64,000 nucleotides of DNA from positions 78,524,069 through 78,588,068 of the forward strand of contig CM065301.1 of assembly GCA_032871835.1 (NCBI GenBank), written 5' to 3'. The translations under genes and the position numbers were made by a program. The stretch is from Dipteronia dyeriana. Taxonomy: Eukaryota > Streptophyta > Magnoliopsida > Sapindales > Sapindaceae. The notes beneath the pieces were generated by a model. It was not told the origin of the DNA. It did no database searches and saw only the letters and a list, made by a program, of their open reading frames with translations. This document shows positions 35,604 to 46,412 of the stretch, piece by piece; the first letter of the stretch is position 1, and every line of letters begins with the position of its first letter.

Positions 35604-36062
35604 CAGTGGTAGAAAAATGGACAGGGCTTGGCAGGCCAAGCCCAGCCTGACCAACGTTCAAGTCAGGCCTGGCCTAGTACGGCCCACAATCAGGACACGC
35701 CAAAGGCCAGCATACAGAGCAAGCCAGGTCTGGCTGCATAGGTGAGGCCCTTAGGCCTCACAGAGTCACAGGGCGGCTGTTGGTCAACGCTACTTTATAA
35801 TATATTTTTTTAATTTTCATGGCCAATGGCCAACGGCGACCTTTTCTTTTTTTTTTTTGAATTTGTTTTTTAAAAAAATTTGGCCGTTGGCCTGACTTCA
35901 ACGACTATTATTTTCTTAAAAAATATTTTAATTTAAAATTTTCAATAAAATTATAAATTTAACCTCAATTCAACTTATCTATAAATACCCCCCTCCAAAC
36001 CAAATTTTCTTCACACCTCCCCCTCTCTACTCTATCCAATATCTAATTTCTCATTTTTTTTT

Positions 36063-36103
<41 letters not shown>

Positions 36104-36199
36104 GTCTCTCTACTTAACTCTCTCCCCTCTCTACACACTCTAATACTCTATAATATTAATCTCTAATTCTCTATAAATCTAAAATAGTATAATATATAG

Positions 36200-36455
36200 G
36201 TTAATTGACATTGATGCCTCCTACACTCTTCCAAAATATGCACTATGTTCCCTATACTCTTTATTTTTCACCACTAAACCCCTTGATCTCTTATTTTTTG
36301 ACAAACACTTGGGTTTTTTGGCTCCTATGTGGGGGCATCTACACTATGTTGTTGCCAATTTGTGAGAGTTTAGGGGGGTTTAATGATGAAAAAAAAGGTA
36401 TATGGGATAAGATGTAAATTCAGGCATAGTTCAGAGACACCAATTCACCATTTCT
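36200..36455. mobile_element. Small inverted-repeat element (MITE-like) in the hAT leader
   Basis: The left end GGTTAATTGACATTGATGCC and the right end, inverted, GGTGAATTGGTGTCTCTGAA, are imperfect inverted repeats. The content (CCCTATACTCTTTATTTTTC, TTAGGGGGGTTTAATGATG) has the style of short Mutator-like MITEs. A clear target duplication was not found. Confidence 0.45.
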
Positions 36456-36481
36456 CTACAAATTACAAACTACAAACAAAG

Positions 36482-37244
36482 GTAATTTCTTATTTATTTT
36501 CAATTTTCTATTTATAATTTATGCTTAGTATATTAATTTAGCTTAGTAGTTTATTTAATATTAATATTTATGCTTAGGTTTTATTTATAATATTTATGTT
36601 TAGTATTTTTATTCTTAGAATCTTAGGTTTATATTTAATTTTTATGATTTTATGTTTAGTATATTAAAAATTTTTGGGATAGTTTTGACATTTTAATTTT
36701 TATGTTTATGCTTAGTATATTTAATATTTATGATTTTGTATTTAATATATTAAATATTTATGGGATATTTTTTACTTTTTACTTTTAATATTTATGATTT
36801 TATGTTTAGTATATTAAAAATTTATGGGATAGTTTTTACTTTTTACTTTTTATATTTATGGTTAGTATATTAAATATTTATGGGATATTTTTTACTTTTA
36901 AAATTTAATATTTATGCTTAGTATTTTAATATTTAAGATTTTATGTTTAGTATATTAGAAATTTAAGGGATAGTTTTTACCTTTTAATTTTAATATTTAT
37001 GCTTAGTATATGTAATATTTATGATTTTATGTTTAGTATATTAAATATTTTTGGGATAGTTTTTACTTTTTAATTTTAATATTTATACTTAGTATTTTAA
37101 TAATTATGCACGTGGATGGGGTCAGTCCATGGATTTTCCTTCCTTTTGTCACATTTCGCTCAAAGTGTTGAAGGGAGATAGCGCATCAAGCTATTTGCAA
37201 TGGCTACGGTTTCAATGTTTCAGGTTCTATTTCACTCCCCGATA

Positions 37245-37275
<31 letters not shown>

Positions 37276-38112
37276 ACTTCGCTATTGATCATCCAGGAGT
37301 ATTTTGCCTGTCAAAGTGGTCCTTGCTGATTCACACGGGATTCCACAAGTCCCATGCTACTTAGGTCAGAGTGTAAGCTAGTGATGCTTTCGGCTACTAG
37401 ACTCTAGCCATCTAGGGTGCATCAATCCACCGCTTCGCCTAGTAGCACAATGTTTCTATTGCTCTCATACAACCCCGTCTTCATAGTTTAGGTTGATCCC
37501 ATTTCGCTCACCGCTATTACGGGAATCACTTTTGCTTTCTCTTCCTCTGACTAGTAAGATTTTATCCCGTTTATCCTTACTTGCCCATGGATTCAGCAGC
37601 AATTCGAAAGGTTGACCCTATTCGGGAATCTCCAAATCTAATGTGTTGTATATTAAAAAGTTATGGTTTTTACTTTTTAATTTTCATATTTATGATTTTA
37701 TGTGTAGTATATTAAATATTTATGGGATAATTTTTATTTATTAATTTTAATATTTATGCTTAGTATATTTAATATTAATAATTTTATGTTTAGTATATTA
37801 AATATTTATGGGATAGTTTTTACCTTTTAATCTTAATATTTATGCTTAGTATATTTAATATTTAATACTTATGATTTTATGTTTAGTATATTAAATATTT
37901 ATGGGATAGTTTTTTACTTTTTAATCTTAATTTTTTTGTGCAGTATTTTTATTGTTAGGTTATATTTAATATTTATGATTTTACATGTAGTATATATATA
38001 TATATATATTAAATATTTATGGGATATTTTTTACTTTTTAATTTTAATATAGTATATTTAATATTTATCGCTTAGTTTTTAATTCAATATTTTTTATATT
38101 TATGCATTGTAG
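36482..38112 (+). repeat. AT-rich minisatellite array filling a putative hAT 5' intron
   Basis: Repeats of roughly 90 bp built on TTTAATATTTATG, TTTTATGTTTAGTATATTAA and TTATGGGATAGTTTTTACTT run from about 36530 to 38095, with about a dozen diverged copies. They are interrupted at 37107-37650 by an organelle rRNA fragment. The array begins after AAACAAAG/GTAATTTC and ends at GCATTGTAG/G, which look like 5' and 3' splice sites. It would therefore be the first intron between the CT-rich leader and the BED exon. Confidence 0.6.
37107..37650 (-). pseudogene. Organelle 23S rRNA gene fragment (probably plastid-derived)
   Basis: On the minus strand this reads as bacterial-type large-subunit rRNA, 5' domain. 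Diagnostic plus-strand blocks are TTCTTTTCACCTTTCCCTCA (then CGGTACT), GATTCACACGGGATTCCACA, TGCTTTCGGCTACTAGACTC, CTACGGGAATC-type text, GCCCATGGATTCAGCAGC and AAAGGTTGACCCTATTCGGG. It has scattered substitutions and small indels against that pattern, so it is a nuclear copy and not a working gene. Plastid origin is favoured over mitochondrial by the overall match as I remember it; this is not proven. It lies inside the AT-rich array, both of whose sides continue after it. Confidence 0.75.
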
Positions 38113-38159
38113 GAAATAGATCCAACAGAATTCATGTTTATTTTTAAGACAAATTGAAC

Positions 38160-38310
38160 ATGGACAAGACAAAATTTGTGGTGTGGGACTGTTTTGACTA
38201 GGAAGACGTAACCGGCCCGAGCGGTCGGGGAGAATCTAAGACTTGTTGTAAATTTTATAAGAGTTTATTGACCGGTTCGAAGAAAGGAACGGGACATTTG
38301 ATAAGGCATT
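38160..38310 (+). pseudogene. hAT transposase BED zinc-finger exon (fragment)
   Basis: From an ATG at 38160 the frame reads MDKTKFVVWDCFD, a stop, then EDVTGPSGRGESKTCCKFYK and SLLTGSKKGTGHLIRHY. The V-W-x-x-F start, the Cys pair and the closing H-x3-H are the BED finger that binds DNA at the N-terminus of plant hAT transposases. A TAG lies inside the finger. The frame is lost soon after. No catalytic domain or dimerisation region follows before T1. Confidence 0.7.
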
Positions 38311-38434
38311 ACCTACTGTTTATGTTATGGTATGGGGATGTTATTATTTTTAATCCCTGATTTAATTTTAGGACGATTACTGGATTTTAAGTTGACACCC
38401 CGACCCATCTGCGAACAATGTTATATATATATAT

Positions 38435-39300
38435 AGTTGACGTTGATTTCTAGATTGTACCAGAAAAACCAACAAGGATTGAATTTTGGCTATAATTTTA
38501 AAGAGAGGAAGAAGGAGAAAATAAACAAGCGCGAGTTTTTTACGTGGTAAAACTCCGATGATCGGAGAAACGTCCACGGGTGGTTGAATGATCAATCCAA
38601 CCAAAACCCACTATGAAATTGTAACGTTTACAAGCTCTCGATCTCTCTTTCTTCTCTTTGTATTTTTTCTATGAATGCTGTATATCTCTCTTTGGCGAGA
38701 TTATGGATCTATTTATATGTTTATAGAACCCTAATATGCCTTGTACAAGTAATAGAAGATCTTCGTATTTAATTACAATTATTACAATTAGTTACTTGCT
38801 TGAAACTGATTGTCTTCTTTCCTATTTCAGAGTCTTGTATTGAGATCGAATGGGACTCTAGTAATGTAGTCCAATTAAGACTTATTTCCTTATAAGAGCA
38901 TAGTCTTTTTGAAGGAATAAAGTTGTTGCCCGTTGGGAACCTTTCCTGTTTAATATTGTTTTTGTTGGATTCCTTTTTGATATGGATATCTCCGTGCATC
39001 TTAATGACTTGATCTACGTGGGCTATGCGATGGGCTTCTATTCAGTTTTCTTCATGTTCGTCCCGAGTAAGGACAGTACCCGTTGGTCCAGAGTAACGTC
39101 ATTCGTTCCCGAGTAGTATATAACGTTGATTGATCCAGTAAGTTTTGTTTAACATCTGCTTCCTCAGGTTTTCTCTTCTTCGGTGATATCTTGTAGGATA
39201 TTCTTTTGAATGCCTATTCAGATGTCCACCTAGCAATTTATCCTCTTTGTTGATGATGTGTACGTATGATAAAATTCACATATGACAATACCCCCTTAAA
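38435..39300 (-). repeat. 3' LTR of T1 and polypurine tract
   Basis: The LTR runs 38435-39287. On the minus strand it starts TGTCATATGTG and is preceded by TTTAAGGGGGTAT, the polypurine tract. The other end has lost the terminal CA (GTTGACG in place of TGTTGATT). It carries CCCGAGTA motifs (39061, 39110) and lacks a unit of about 48 bp present in the 5' LTR. Confidence 0.85.
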
Positions 39301-39781
39301 TTGTTTTTGCTGAACTAGGTTTTACTTCGGGCAAAAGTATTTTAATCGATGTTTTCAATATCTTTTCAGTACCCGAGTAAATATCTTGTCATAATGACGT
39401 ATCTTAATGATAACCCTGCAAATTCGATTTGCCTCCTTACGCGAGATCTTTAACGATGGCGACGTTTTGGAGTTCTGACGGCGAAAGCTAGTTCTCTTTT
39501 TGACACGTGTCCTTTGCCTCTTCGTTTTTCGATATCATTTATGAGAAACAATTTACGTGTTTCCCTGTGCACCGCCTACAATCCTCATCATCGTTTCTTT
39601 CCCACCTTGAGATCCTAGGGTTTCGTGTTATAATTTCTTTAAATTCTTCACTGAGAGAGCGTTGGTTCATACTTGAAAATTTTTCAGCAGAAAAAATTTC
39701 TTAAACCCAGATTTCTTTATGCAGAAGGTCGTGACTTTCCATTGAAGATCTTGCATCAAACTTTATTCAAGATTAGTTTTA

Positions 39782-42690
39782 ATGGAGCTATCTTCCCGTT
39801 ATCGTCTTTTTAATGTCGCTCTTGATGCATTAGAACGTGGAGATTTCCAGTTGGTTTCTTACATTAGAAGATTACTGGGGGAAATCCCTACTGATGAACC
39901 TCCATTTTTAGAAGTTGATGTTTTTGGGCTTTACCCTGACGTCACTTTTAGCCATGTATCCAGTTCTTCATCTAGTTCTGATTCTGATATTTCTGATCAC
40001 AGGGTACCTCTTCGAAGAATGGGAAAACATTAAAGCAGAAGTGAAGTCCGTAGGCACAATTCGGGGCGAAACTCGAATCAGGGAGCAGACTGTCAACGAG
40101 AATGATGTCGAAGAGGCATTCAAGGTGTCTCGTCTTACTTTCTCTACTGAACGCCCGAGTGGGTTTAACACCGAACCGAATGTGGTCAGACTAGATGAGA
40201 TAGAGAAGTATCGTGCCCGATTTGATCTGCCCAATTCGGTCACTCTGATTCCAGCGCGTGATAGGGCCGCGTGGAATCCTCCCCCAGGAATGGTGGCGAT
40301 CTACTGATCCATGCTTTGTTACGGCATCACTCTCTCTTTTCAGCCATTTATTGCCTGGTTTCTGGCTGAAGCAGGGATCGCTCCGGCCCAATTGGCCCCG
40401 AACAGTCACAAGATCTTGATGTTCATGTGGCATATGTACAGCCGGATGAACATGTCGTCGTCCTCACCGAATGAAATCAGGCATTTCTTTACATTGAGGC
40501 AGTCTGGCAAGACATGAACTTATTTCCTCATGTCTAATTTGCCAGACTGTTGGGTCCCTGAGGGGACAAAGGTGAACCGAGGAGCTGATATCTTTGATGA
40601 CCTCAAAAAGAGGGGTTTTGTATGGGGGTTCCCTACCTCCAACAAGTTCTGGAAGAACTTTTGGTTCTTCACCGGAGGAAGCCTAGTTCTTGAAGTCACC
40701 CTCAGATCTGGGGATTCTCGAGCGGTGTTGAAAGTCCCTCGTTTCTTCTGTTCCCCCGAGACATGGAATAAGAAGAAAATTGATTATAGCGATACTGAGC
40801 TGACCAGACTTACTTGGACAGCAGTTCACACTTTGGAAAAGATGAGCAAGACTTATCTTTTCGTTGAGGCGAAGATGATAGAGTTTGGCTTCTTCAAACA
40901 AATATCGGGCTACCGTAGGCGATGTAAGTGATTTTTACAACCTTTTCCTATTTTTTGTTAATTTTTTTTTGTATTCTAATGCGGATCCTTTTTTCTTCTA
41001 AGTGTATGCTACGGACATCATCTGCGATCTTCAGGCTCGCCAAGTGAAGTCAATTATTCAGACGAGTCGGAAAGAAGCTTCTCATCAAAGTAACGAAGGT
41101 ATCGCCCCACCTGAGTCTGACGAGAAGACTGATGCGGTCGAAGAGCAAGTTCCCGAAGATGCCCTTGAGGACGTTGTTCAATCGACCGCTAGGGAGACAA
41201 GTGGTCCGAGCGGCCCGACCGATACTCAACTGCCTGGTGACGGGCAATAGCAGAGTGAAGGTCCTAGTGAAGAGCCTGCCGATCGGACTGACGTCTGTGA
41301 TGGAGGTAATACCTCCACGGGACAAGCAGTTACAAATCCTGAATTTTTTGAAGTCTTTCGGGATGATACTCAGGAAGATCCTGCGGCTGATCTTAGTTTC
41401 CACCGCTCTCTGGGCGAGAAACTGAAGGCAATTAGCTCTCCAACTCATCCTCTCAAGGTCCCTCGGGTGGTCTCTTTCATCGACTCCAGCGATGAAGACA
41501 TTGTGGTTGAGATTCACCCGAGTGCTGATATTGGAGCATCGGCAGATGCGGAGGCTTCAAAGCCGAACAAGGGGTTCCCATCCCTTCGAGGTTAAAGATC
41601 TAGAGGTTGAACCCTCGGGGGTTACTTCACATCCTTCTCCCCAGGATATGTTACGGGAGATGTCATCTTGTCGGGCTTTTATCTGGGGACTACCGCAGAA
41701 GCTGCTTTCGGGATGGCTCCCTGACTAAACGTCTTTAAAACGTCTTTAATGGTGCATCTTATGTAAGTTATCCTTAACTTCCTTCAGTTGCTCTGTTTGT
41801 TTGGCAGATTTTTAATCGAACTTTTTTATAGATAATGGGCGAGTTAGTTGAGCTGGTTCAGACACAGCAACATCAAGTTGATAGAATAAGACGTCTCGAA
41901 GCTCAGCTAAATGAGAGTGTGGATCAATGTGCTCGGGTCGAAACGACTTATCAATAAGAGGTTGGTTATACCCAAGTTTTTACCGACCACTGCTTGGCGA
42001 AACAGGTTGAAGCTGATGAGAAAGCTTCTTTGGCAGAGGAGAAGGAAACATCACTTCAAATTTTGTTGTCCTCTGCCCAAGAATCCATGCTTCAGGCCGA
42101 GCAAGAAGCGGAGCAGTCCAAGTCGGCGTATGAGCAGAAAATCGAAGATTTGGAACGCCAGGTTGTGACAGTCGAATCCTTATCCAGAAAAGCCAGGCGG
42201 GAACTTGAAGTCCAAGGGGTGGATCATTTTAAAAGATCCTCTGCCTATGACGCCTTCCTCCTTCAGGAGTTTTAGCGAGGGCTAGTTTCAGCTGACGAGT
42301 TCTTCAAAGTTAAGAATAGGGCAACGGAGAAGGCCCGAACAAACTGGGAGTTGTCAATCAAGCAACATGTGGATCGGTCCTTGGAATCTCTCTGGACTCA
42401 GATGAAGGAATAGAGGGCTTACTGCTGCAGCCGAGGTAAGGAGCCCTATCCCATGCATTTGGAGGTTCCATCTGAGCATTCCCTCTCAACTTTTTACACC
42501 ATTGGAGAGTCAGTCGTAGAGGGTGGTCTCTGATGTTGGGCCGATCCCAGGAGAGGATTATAGCCAATGGATGGATGATTCAGCCGACACAATTGATTGG
42601 CCTTCTAATGAGAGCCTGCTCCGTGAATACGAGATGGTGCCAGACCCGAGTATTGGCAATAGCTCCAAATCCTCACAATCCTGATTTTTG
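39782..42690 (+). pseudogene. Antisense gene of T1: Transposase_28-like protein with coiled-coil tail
   Basis: It reads against gag-pol. From ATG 39782 (MELSSRYRLFNVALDALERG) an acidic Ser-rich part ends in a frameshift near 40020, and the next frame carries the main domain (40040-40924): EIEKYRARFDLPNSVTLIPA, PPPGMVAIY, FQPFIAWFLAEAGIAPAQLA, KRGFVWGFPTSNKFWKNFWF, with stops at about 40305 and 40515. This matches the family called putative gypsy-type transposon (PF04195), found mainly in plant Tat-type elements; its role is unknown. Two probable introns with GTAAGT donors lie at 40925-41001 and about 41771-41834. Exon 2 is acidic and Ser/Pro-rich. Exon 3 is a coiled coil (VEADEKASLAEEKETSLQIL, AEQEAEQSKSAYEQKIEDLE). 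It is recognisable along its whole length but broken by one shift and several stops. Confidence 0.75.
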
Positions 42691-42864
42691 TAGATAAGAT
42701 TTTGTACTTAACAATTTTTTGTAAAGAATTTTTTGTAATGATTCTTTTGTAAAAGAACTGTAACCATTGTTTTGAAAGATCAATAGAATTTCGAGTAGCT
42801 TCTGAACCGAGTGGTCTTAATCTTGATTCTTTGCTCAAGAAATTTCTTTAACTTGAATCTGCTA

Positions 42865-43075
42865 CCAAGTATCTTATTAAACTCTTTAATGTTTGGGTAA
42901 CTTCACCAAGTATCGTATTAAACCGGTTGTTTACCCAAATAGATTTAAACATCAAGTATCTTATTAAACTGACTCTTTTTGATGTTCGGGTAACTTAGCC
43001 GATTATCTTATTAAACCGGCTTCGTTCTCCGAATATTTTTTTAATGTCAAGTATCTTATTAATCTGCCTATAATT
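42865..43075. repeat. Tandem repeat in the T1 spacer
   Basis: Four to five copies of an AAGTATCTTATTAAAC motif, each followed by about 35-50 bp with GGGTAACTT or a similar stretch. It lies between the antisense gene and the integrase. Tat-group elements are known for tandem repeats in this untranslated part. Confidence 0.7.
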
Positions 43076-43649
43076 ATTAATCGAGTCATCTTGAAACAGG
43101 CAAGTAGGTTTATACTTGTGTTTCATACACGGTTGCTACCCAAACATTACATCAAGGCTCACCATGATCATATGTTCGAGTCCTTACGAATTACTAAGGA
43201 CGTCTCCCCAGTTTTTATGTGCAAAGGTTTACCGAATTGTTAAGCTTTGCTTAACACAGCTACGCATTTCACCAGAATTTTTCCAGATAGCGTCCCGAGC
43301 TGGCGCATCGGGTTTGCCTTTTTGCTAAGGTCAATTGACCTTGCTCGGCTGGCATGCACCTTCGAGTTTCTCAGTCCATTCGGGAATTAATGGTCCCAAG
43401 TATTCTATTTGCATGTTATTATCATGTTTGTCTTCCATATATTCTTATTATCATATGCTTTCTTTTGAAAATCCCGAGTTTGATGCTTTTATCTTTCGGA
43501 AATCCCAAATTTGATTTTTTCTATTCATAACTGCAAAATCAACAAAGTTTTAAATTCCACAATTAATATTTAACCTAACTAAAATTGTCTTGACTAGAAC
43601 AAAAAATTTAAGGATAGAAAATCTTCAGGTATTGGGCATTGCATGGTCG

Positions 43650-44900
43650 GGGTAAAACCCCTCCATTGGGTCGTGCAATCTAATACGCACCATGGCCAGC
43701 TATTCCTTCGACTTTGTATGGGCCTTCCCACTTGTCTGTCAGAGAACCTGCAGCTTTATTTTTTGTGTTCAACGACACCTTTCTGAGTACCAGGTCTCCC
43801 AGTTGGAATTTCCTGAGTCGAACATGATAGTTGTAGTGGCGAGCTACTCTTTGTTGATATGCCATATTTTGTATTCGAGATTTCTCCATTTTCTCTTCTA
43901 GCTCATCTAGACTCTGTAATAGCATATCAACATTCTGATCTTCATCATATAGCCTGACCCGAGGTGATGTATATGATGTTTCTGTAGGGATAGAGGCTTC
44001 TGTTCCAAACGCTAAAGTGAATAGAGTCTCTCCTGTTGATGTTCTTGCCGTTGTCCGATATGCTCATAATACTTCGGGAAGTTTTTCAACCCAGCTTCCT
44101 TTCTTGGCATCTAGCTTTGCTTTGATTGTGTGCTTGATGATTTTGTTCACTGCTTCAACCTGCTCATTTGTTTTATGATGGGCAGGTGTGGCATAGTAAT
44201 TGGCAATCTGGTACTCCTTGCACAACTGTTTGAATTTCAGGTTATCGAACTGGGTGCCATTGTCAGTGATTATAGTGTTTGGGACTCCAAACCTATAAAG
44301 TATATTCTTTTTCATGAAATTTGTGGTGTTTGCTTCTGTGATATGTACCAATGCTTCAGCTTCTACCCATTTCGTGAAATAGTCAATGGCTACTATGGCA
44401 TACTTCGCTCCACCCCCTGTCCCAGCTGGCATTGGGCCTATTAAATCCAAACCCCATATGGCAAATGACCATGAGGATGTGAGGTTTTTGAGCTGTTCAG
44501 GGGGTTATCGGATATCATTAGCAATCCTTTGGCAAGTATTGCAACTCTCCGAACATTGTTGTGCGTTTGAGAACAGAGTAGGCCAATAATAGCCTTGCCT
44601 GAGTACCTTGTGTGCCAAACTTTTACCCCCAGTGTGGTTTCCACAAACTCCTTCATGGACTTCCTGTAATATCCAGTATGCATCTTCTTTTGAAACACAT
44701 CTTTGGAGTGTTTGAGAATGCCCCATTCTGTATAATTCTCCTCTAACCAATGTGTACCTTGCTGATCTATACCTGATACGTTTTACTTGTATAGGATCTT
44801 CCGGGAGCTCGCCTTCCTCTAGGAACCTTTTCAACTGAGTCATCCAACCGTCTGGCAGTGTTCGGATTTCTGAAATTTCTAAGTTTTTTGGTTTAGCAGT
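43650..44900 (-). pseudogene. T1 integrase
   Basis: The zinc-binding part (44700-44510) reads GNHTGGKSLAHKVLRQGYYW then ESCNTCQRIAND, giving H-x3-H-like and C-x2-C residues. The catalytic core (44450-44064) keeps all three acidic positions: MDLIGPMPAGTGGGAKYAIV, IITDNGTQFDNLKFKQLC and NEQVEAVNKIIKHT. The C-terminal part (43925-43680) has RVARHYNYHVRLRKFQLGDL, KVSLNTKNKAAGSLTDKWEG and PYKV, the GPY/F module of Gypsy integrases. Stops and frame changes occur between parts, but the catalytic residues are unchanged. Confidence 0.87.
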
Positions 44901-44979
44901 GCTTGGTTTAATGAGATGTGCAACCAGAATAGTCTTTAGCCTGATTGTGGTTGTTGCTGACACTAGTTTGGATAATATG

Positions 44980-45680
44980 TCTGCCTTTTCATTCTTCTCC
45001 CTAGGGATCTGGGCAATTTTATATTCTTTAAATTTCTGGAGGAGCTGTTTTGTAATGTCACGGTAGGCTATCATGCCTTCATCCTTGGCTTGGTACTCGT
45101 CTAGGACTTGGTTGACAACTACATGTGAATAGCTGAATATCTCAACCTCATCTACCTCGAGAGCTATACTGACTCTAAGTCCAGCTAGTAGTGCCTCGTA
45201 CTCAGCTTGATTGTTGGTTGCTTTGAAGTCAAACCTCATGGCACATTCGACATCATCTCCTTCTGGAGTGCATACTACAATCCCTGTCCCGCTGCCATGA
45301 GTGTTTGAAGAGCCATCAACATACAGTTTCCATGTGAAATTTTTATGCAACATCTTTTTTGCTTCCAGGTTCGGTTCTGTGAACTCTACGCACATCCTCC
45401 ATTGTCTATTCTTCTTTTGGACGAGGACTACATTAGCTACCTATTGAGGATAATTGACCTCTCTAATCGATCCTACAACGAGTAGCTTCTCTACTTCCTT
45501 TTTGATTGCTTGGCTTCTCTCGAGATTGAATGATCTTCTCTTTTGTATCACTGGTTTTACATTCGAGTCTACTGTGAGATGGTGGGATATTATTCGGGCA
45601 TCTATCCCGGCCATGTCTTCGTGACTCCAAGTGAACACATCCCTGTATTCTTTGAGTAGATCAATGAGGCTTTGTTTGAC
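44980..45680 (-). pseudogene. T1 RT remnant fused to RNase H
   Basis: The RT N-terminus is present (45638-45400: MAGIDARIISHHLTVDSNVK, SQAIKKEVEKLL, then after a stop VANVVLVQKKNRQWRMCVEF). Where FTDLN and the palm should follow, the frame goes from FTEPNLEAKKML straight to FTWKLYVDGSSNTHGSGTGI, the start of RNase H (45340). The RT palm with its YxDD, thumb and connection, about 1 kb, are gone. RNase H continues with FDFKATNNQAEYEALLAGLR and a SDSHVVVNQ-like SYSHVVVNQ. The first Asp (YVDGSS) and the Glu (AEYEA) are present; the third position reads SYS in place of the usual SDS. Confidence 0.8.
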
Positions 45681-45686
45681 TCTTCT

Positions 45687-46400
45687 TTACAGGTTGACCT
45701 CGATCTTGATCTTTTTGTCTGGTTCATCTTCTTTCAAGATGATTTCTTCGATCGGTTCAATTTTGGATTCATTCGGCTCTTCCCTTGGATAAAATTTGAA
45801 GGATAGTGGCTCTTTGTTCTGACTCGGCTGTGTTATGGTGCAAACCTGCTCATTATTCTTGTCTTTGTATACTGACAGGTTAGCTCTTCGGGCCATCTCT
45901 TGGGATCCCTTGACCACTCCGACCCCTTGTTCGATCGGGAACTTAATCATTAAGGCATAAGTGGCTGTTATGGCCTTAGTTTTATTTAGGAATGGTCGTC
46001 ACAGTAATGCATTAAATGGCCAATTGTCCAAATCCACCACCACGAAATAAAGCAATACAGTTCTTTGGCAAGGTGCCACTCTAATCTTAACTGGTAGCTT
46101 TACCGTCCCCGAGTGGCCTGACCTGGACTCCCTTAAATTCTCTGAGTGGAGTATAGAAGGGCTGTAGATCCTTTCGGTCCAACCTGAGTTGATCGTAGAC
46201 TGCTACATTAAGAATGTCTACCGAGCTTCCATTGTCTATCAAGATCCTCCTAACTTCCCGGTGACCAATCCGGGCACTTATGACCAGAGCGTCATTTGGT
46301 CGAACATCGATGCCGTGTGAGTCTGCTTCTGTGAATGTTATTAGGTTCTATCCTTCTTTTACCCTTTTTGTGTCTGGGTCCACCGAGTTTATATCAAAGT
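45687..46400 (-). pseudogene. T1 aspartic protease region
   Basis: On the minus strand, near 46330 the text reads FTEADSHGIDVRPNDALVIS. ILIDNGSSVDILN (about 46245-46205) holds the active site D-N-G-S, the form used in Tat elements, and a DRKDLQPFYTPL stretch follows. Further on PFNALL and the conserved MIKFPIEQGVGVVKGSQEMA (45950-45890) lead to the acidic linker before RT. Frameshifts are present. Confidence 0.78.
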
Positions 46401-46412
46401 TATGTCTTGCTT

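Larger units (their letters stand above)
35604..38330 (+). mobile_element. 5' part of an hAT-like transposon
   Basis: The left end near 35604 (CAGTGGTAGAAAAATGGACA) is followed by GC-rich inverted motifs (GGCAGGCCAAGCC, AGTCAGGCCTGGCC), then GGCCAATGGCCAACGGC, an AT-rich stretch, a TATA-like CTATAAATAC (35980-35989) and a (CT)n leader (36062-36102). This order is usual upstream of plant Ac/hAT transposase genes. A BED zinc-finger exon begins at 38160. The rest of the transposase and the right end are missing: the sequence is cut by Tat element T1 near 38434, and nothing matching follows T1. Confidence 0.6.

Noticed and set aside
37107..37650. Functional rRNA gene
   Set aside because: Only part of the 5' domain is present, with indels against the usual sequence, and it is embedded in a repeat array. 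It is a nuclear copy fragment.
41050..41517. Minus-strand open frame of 155 codons in T1
   Set aside because: It is the complement of exon 2 of the antisense gene. The plus strand has the more protein-like composition and the flanking splice signals.
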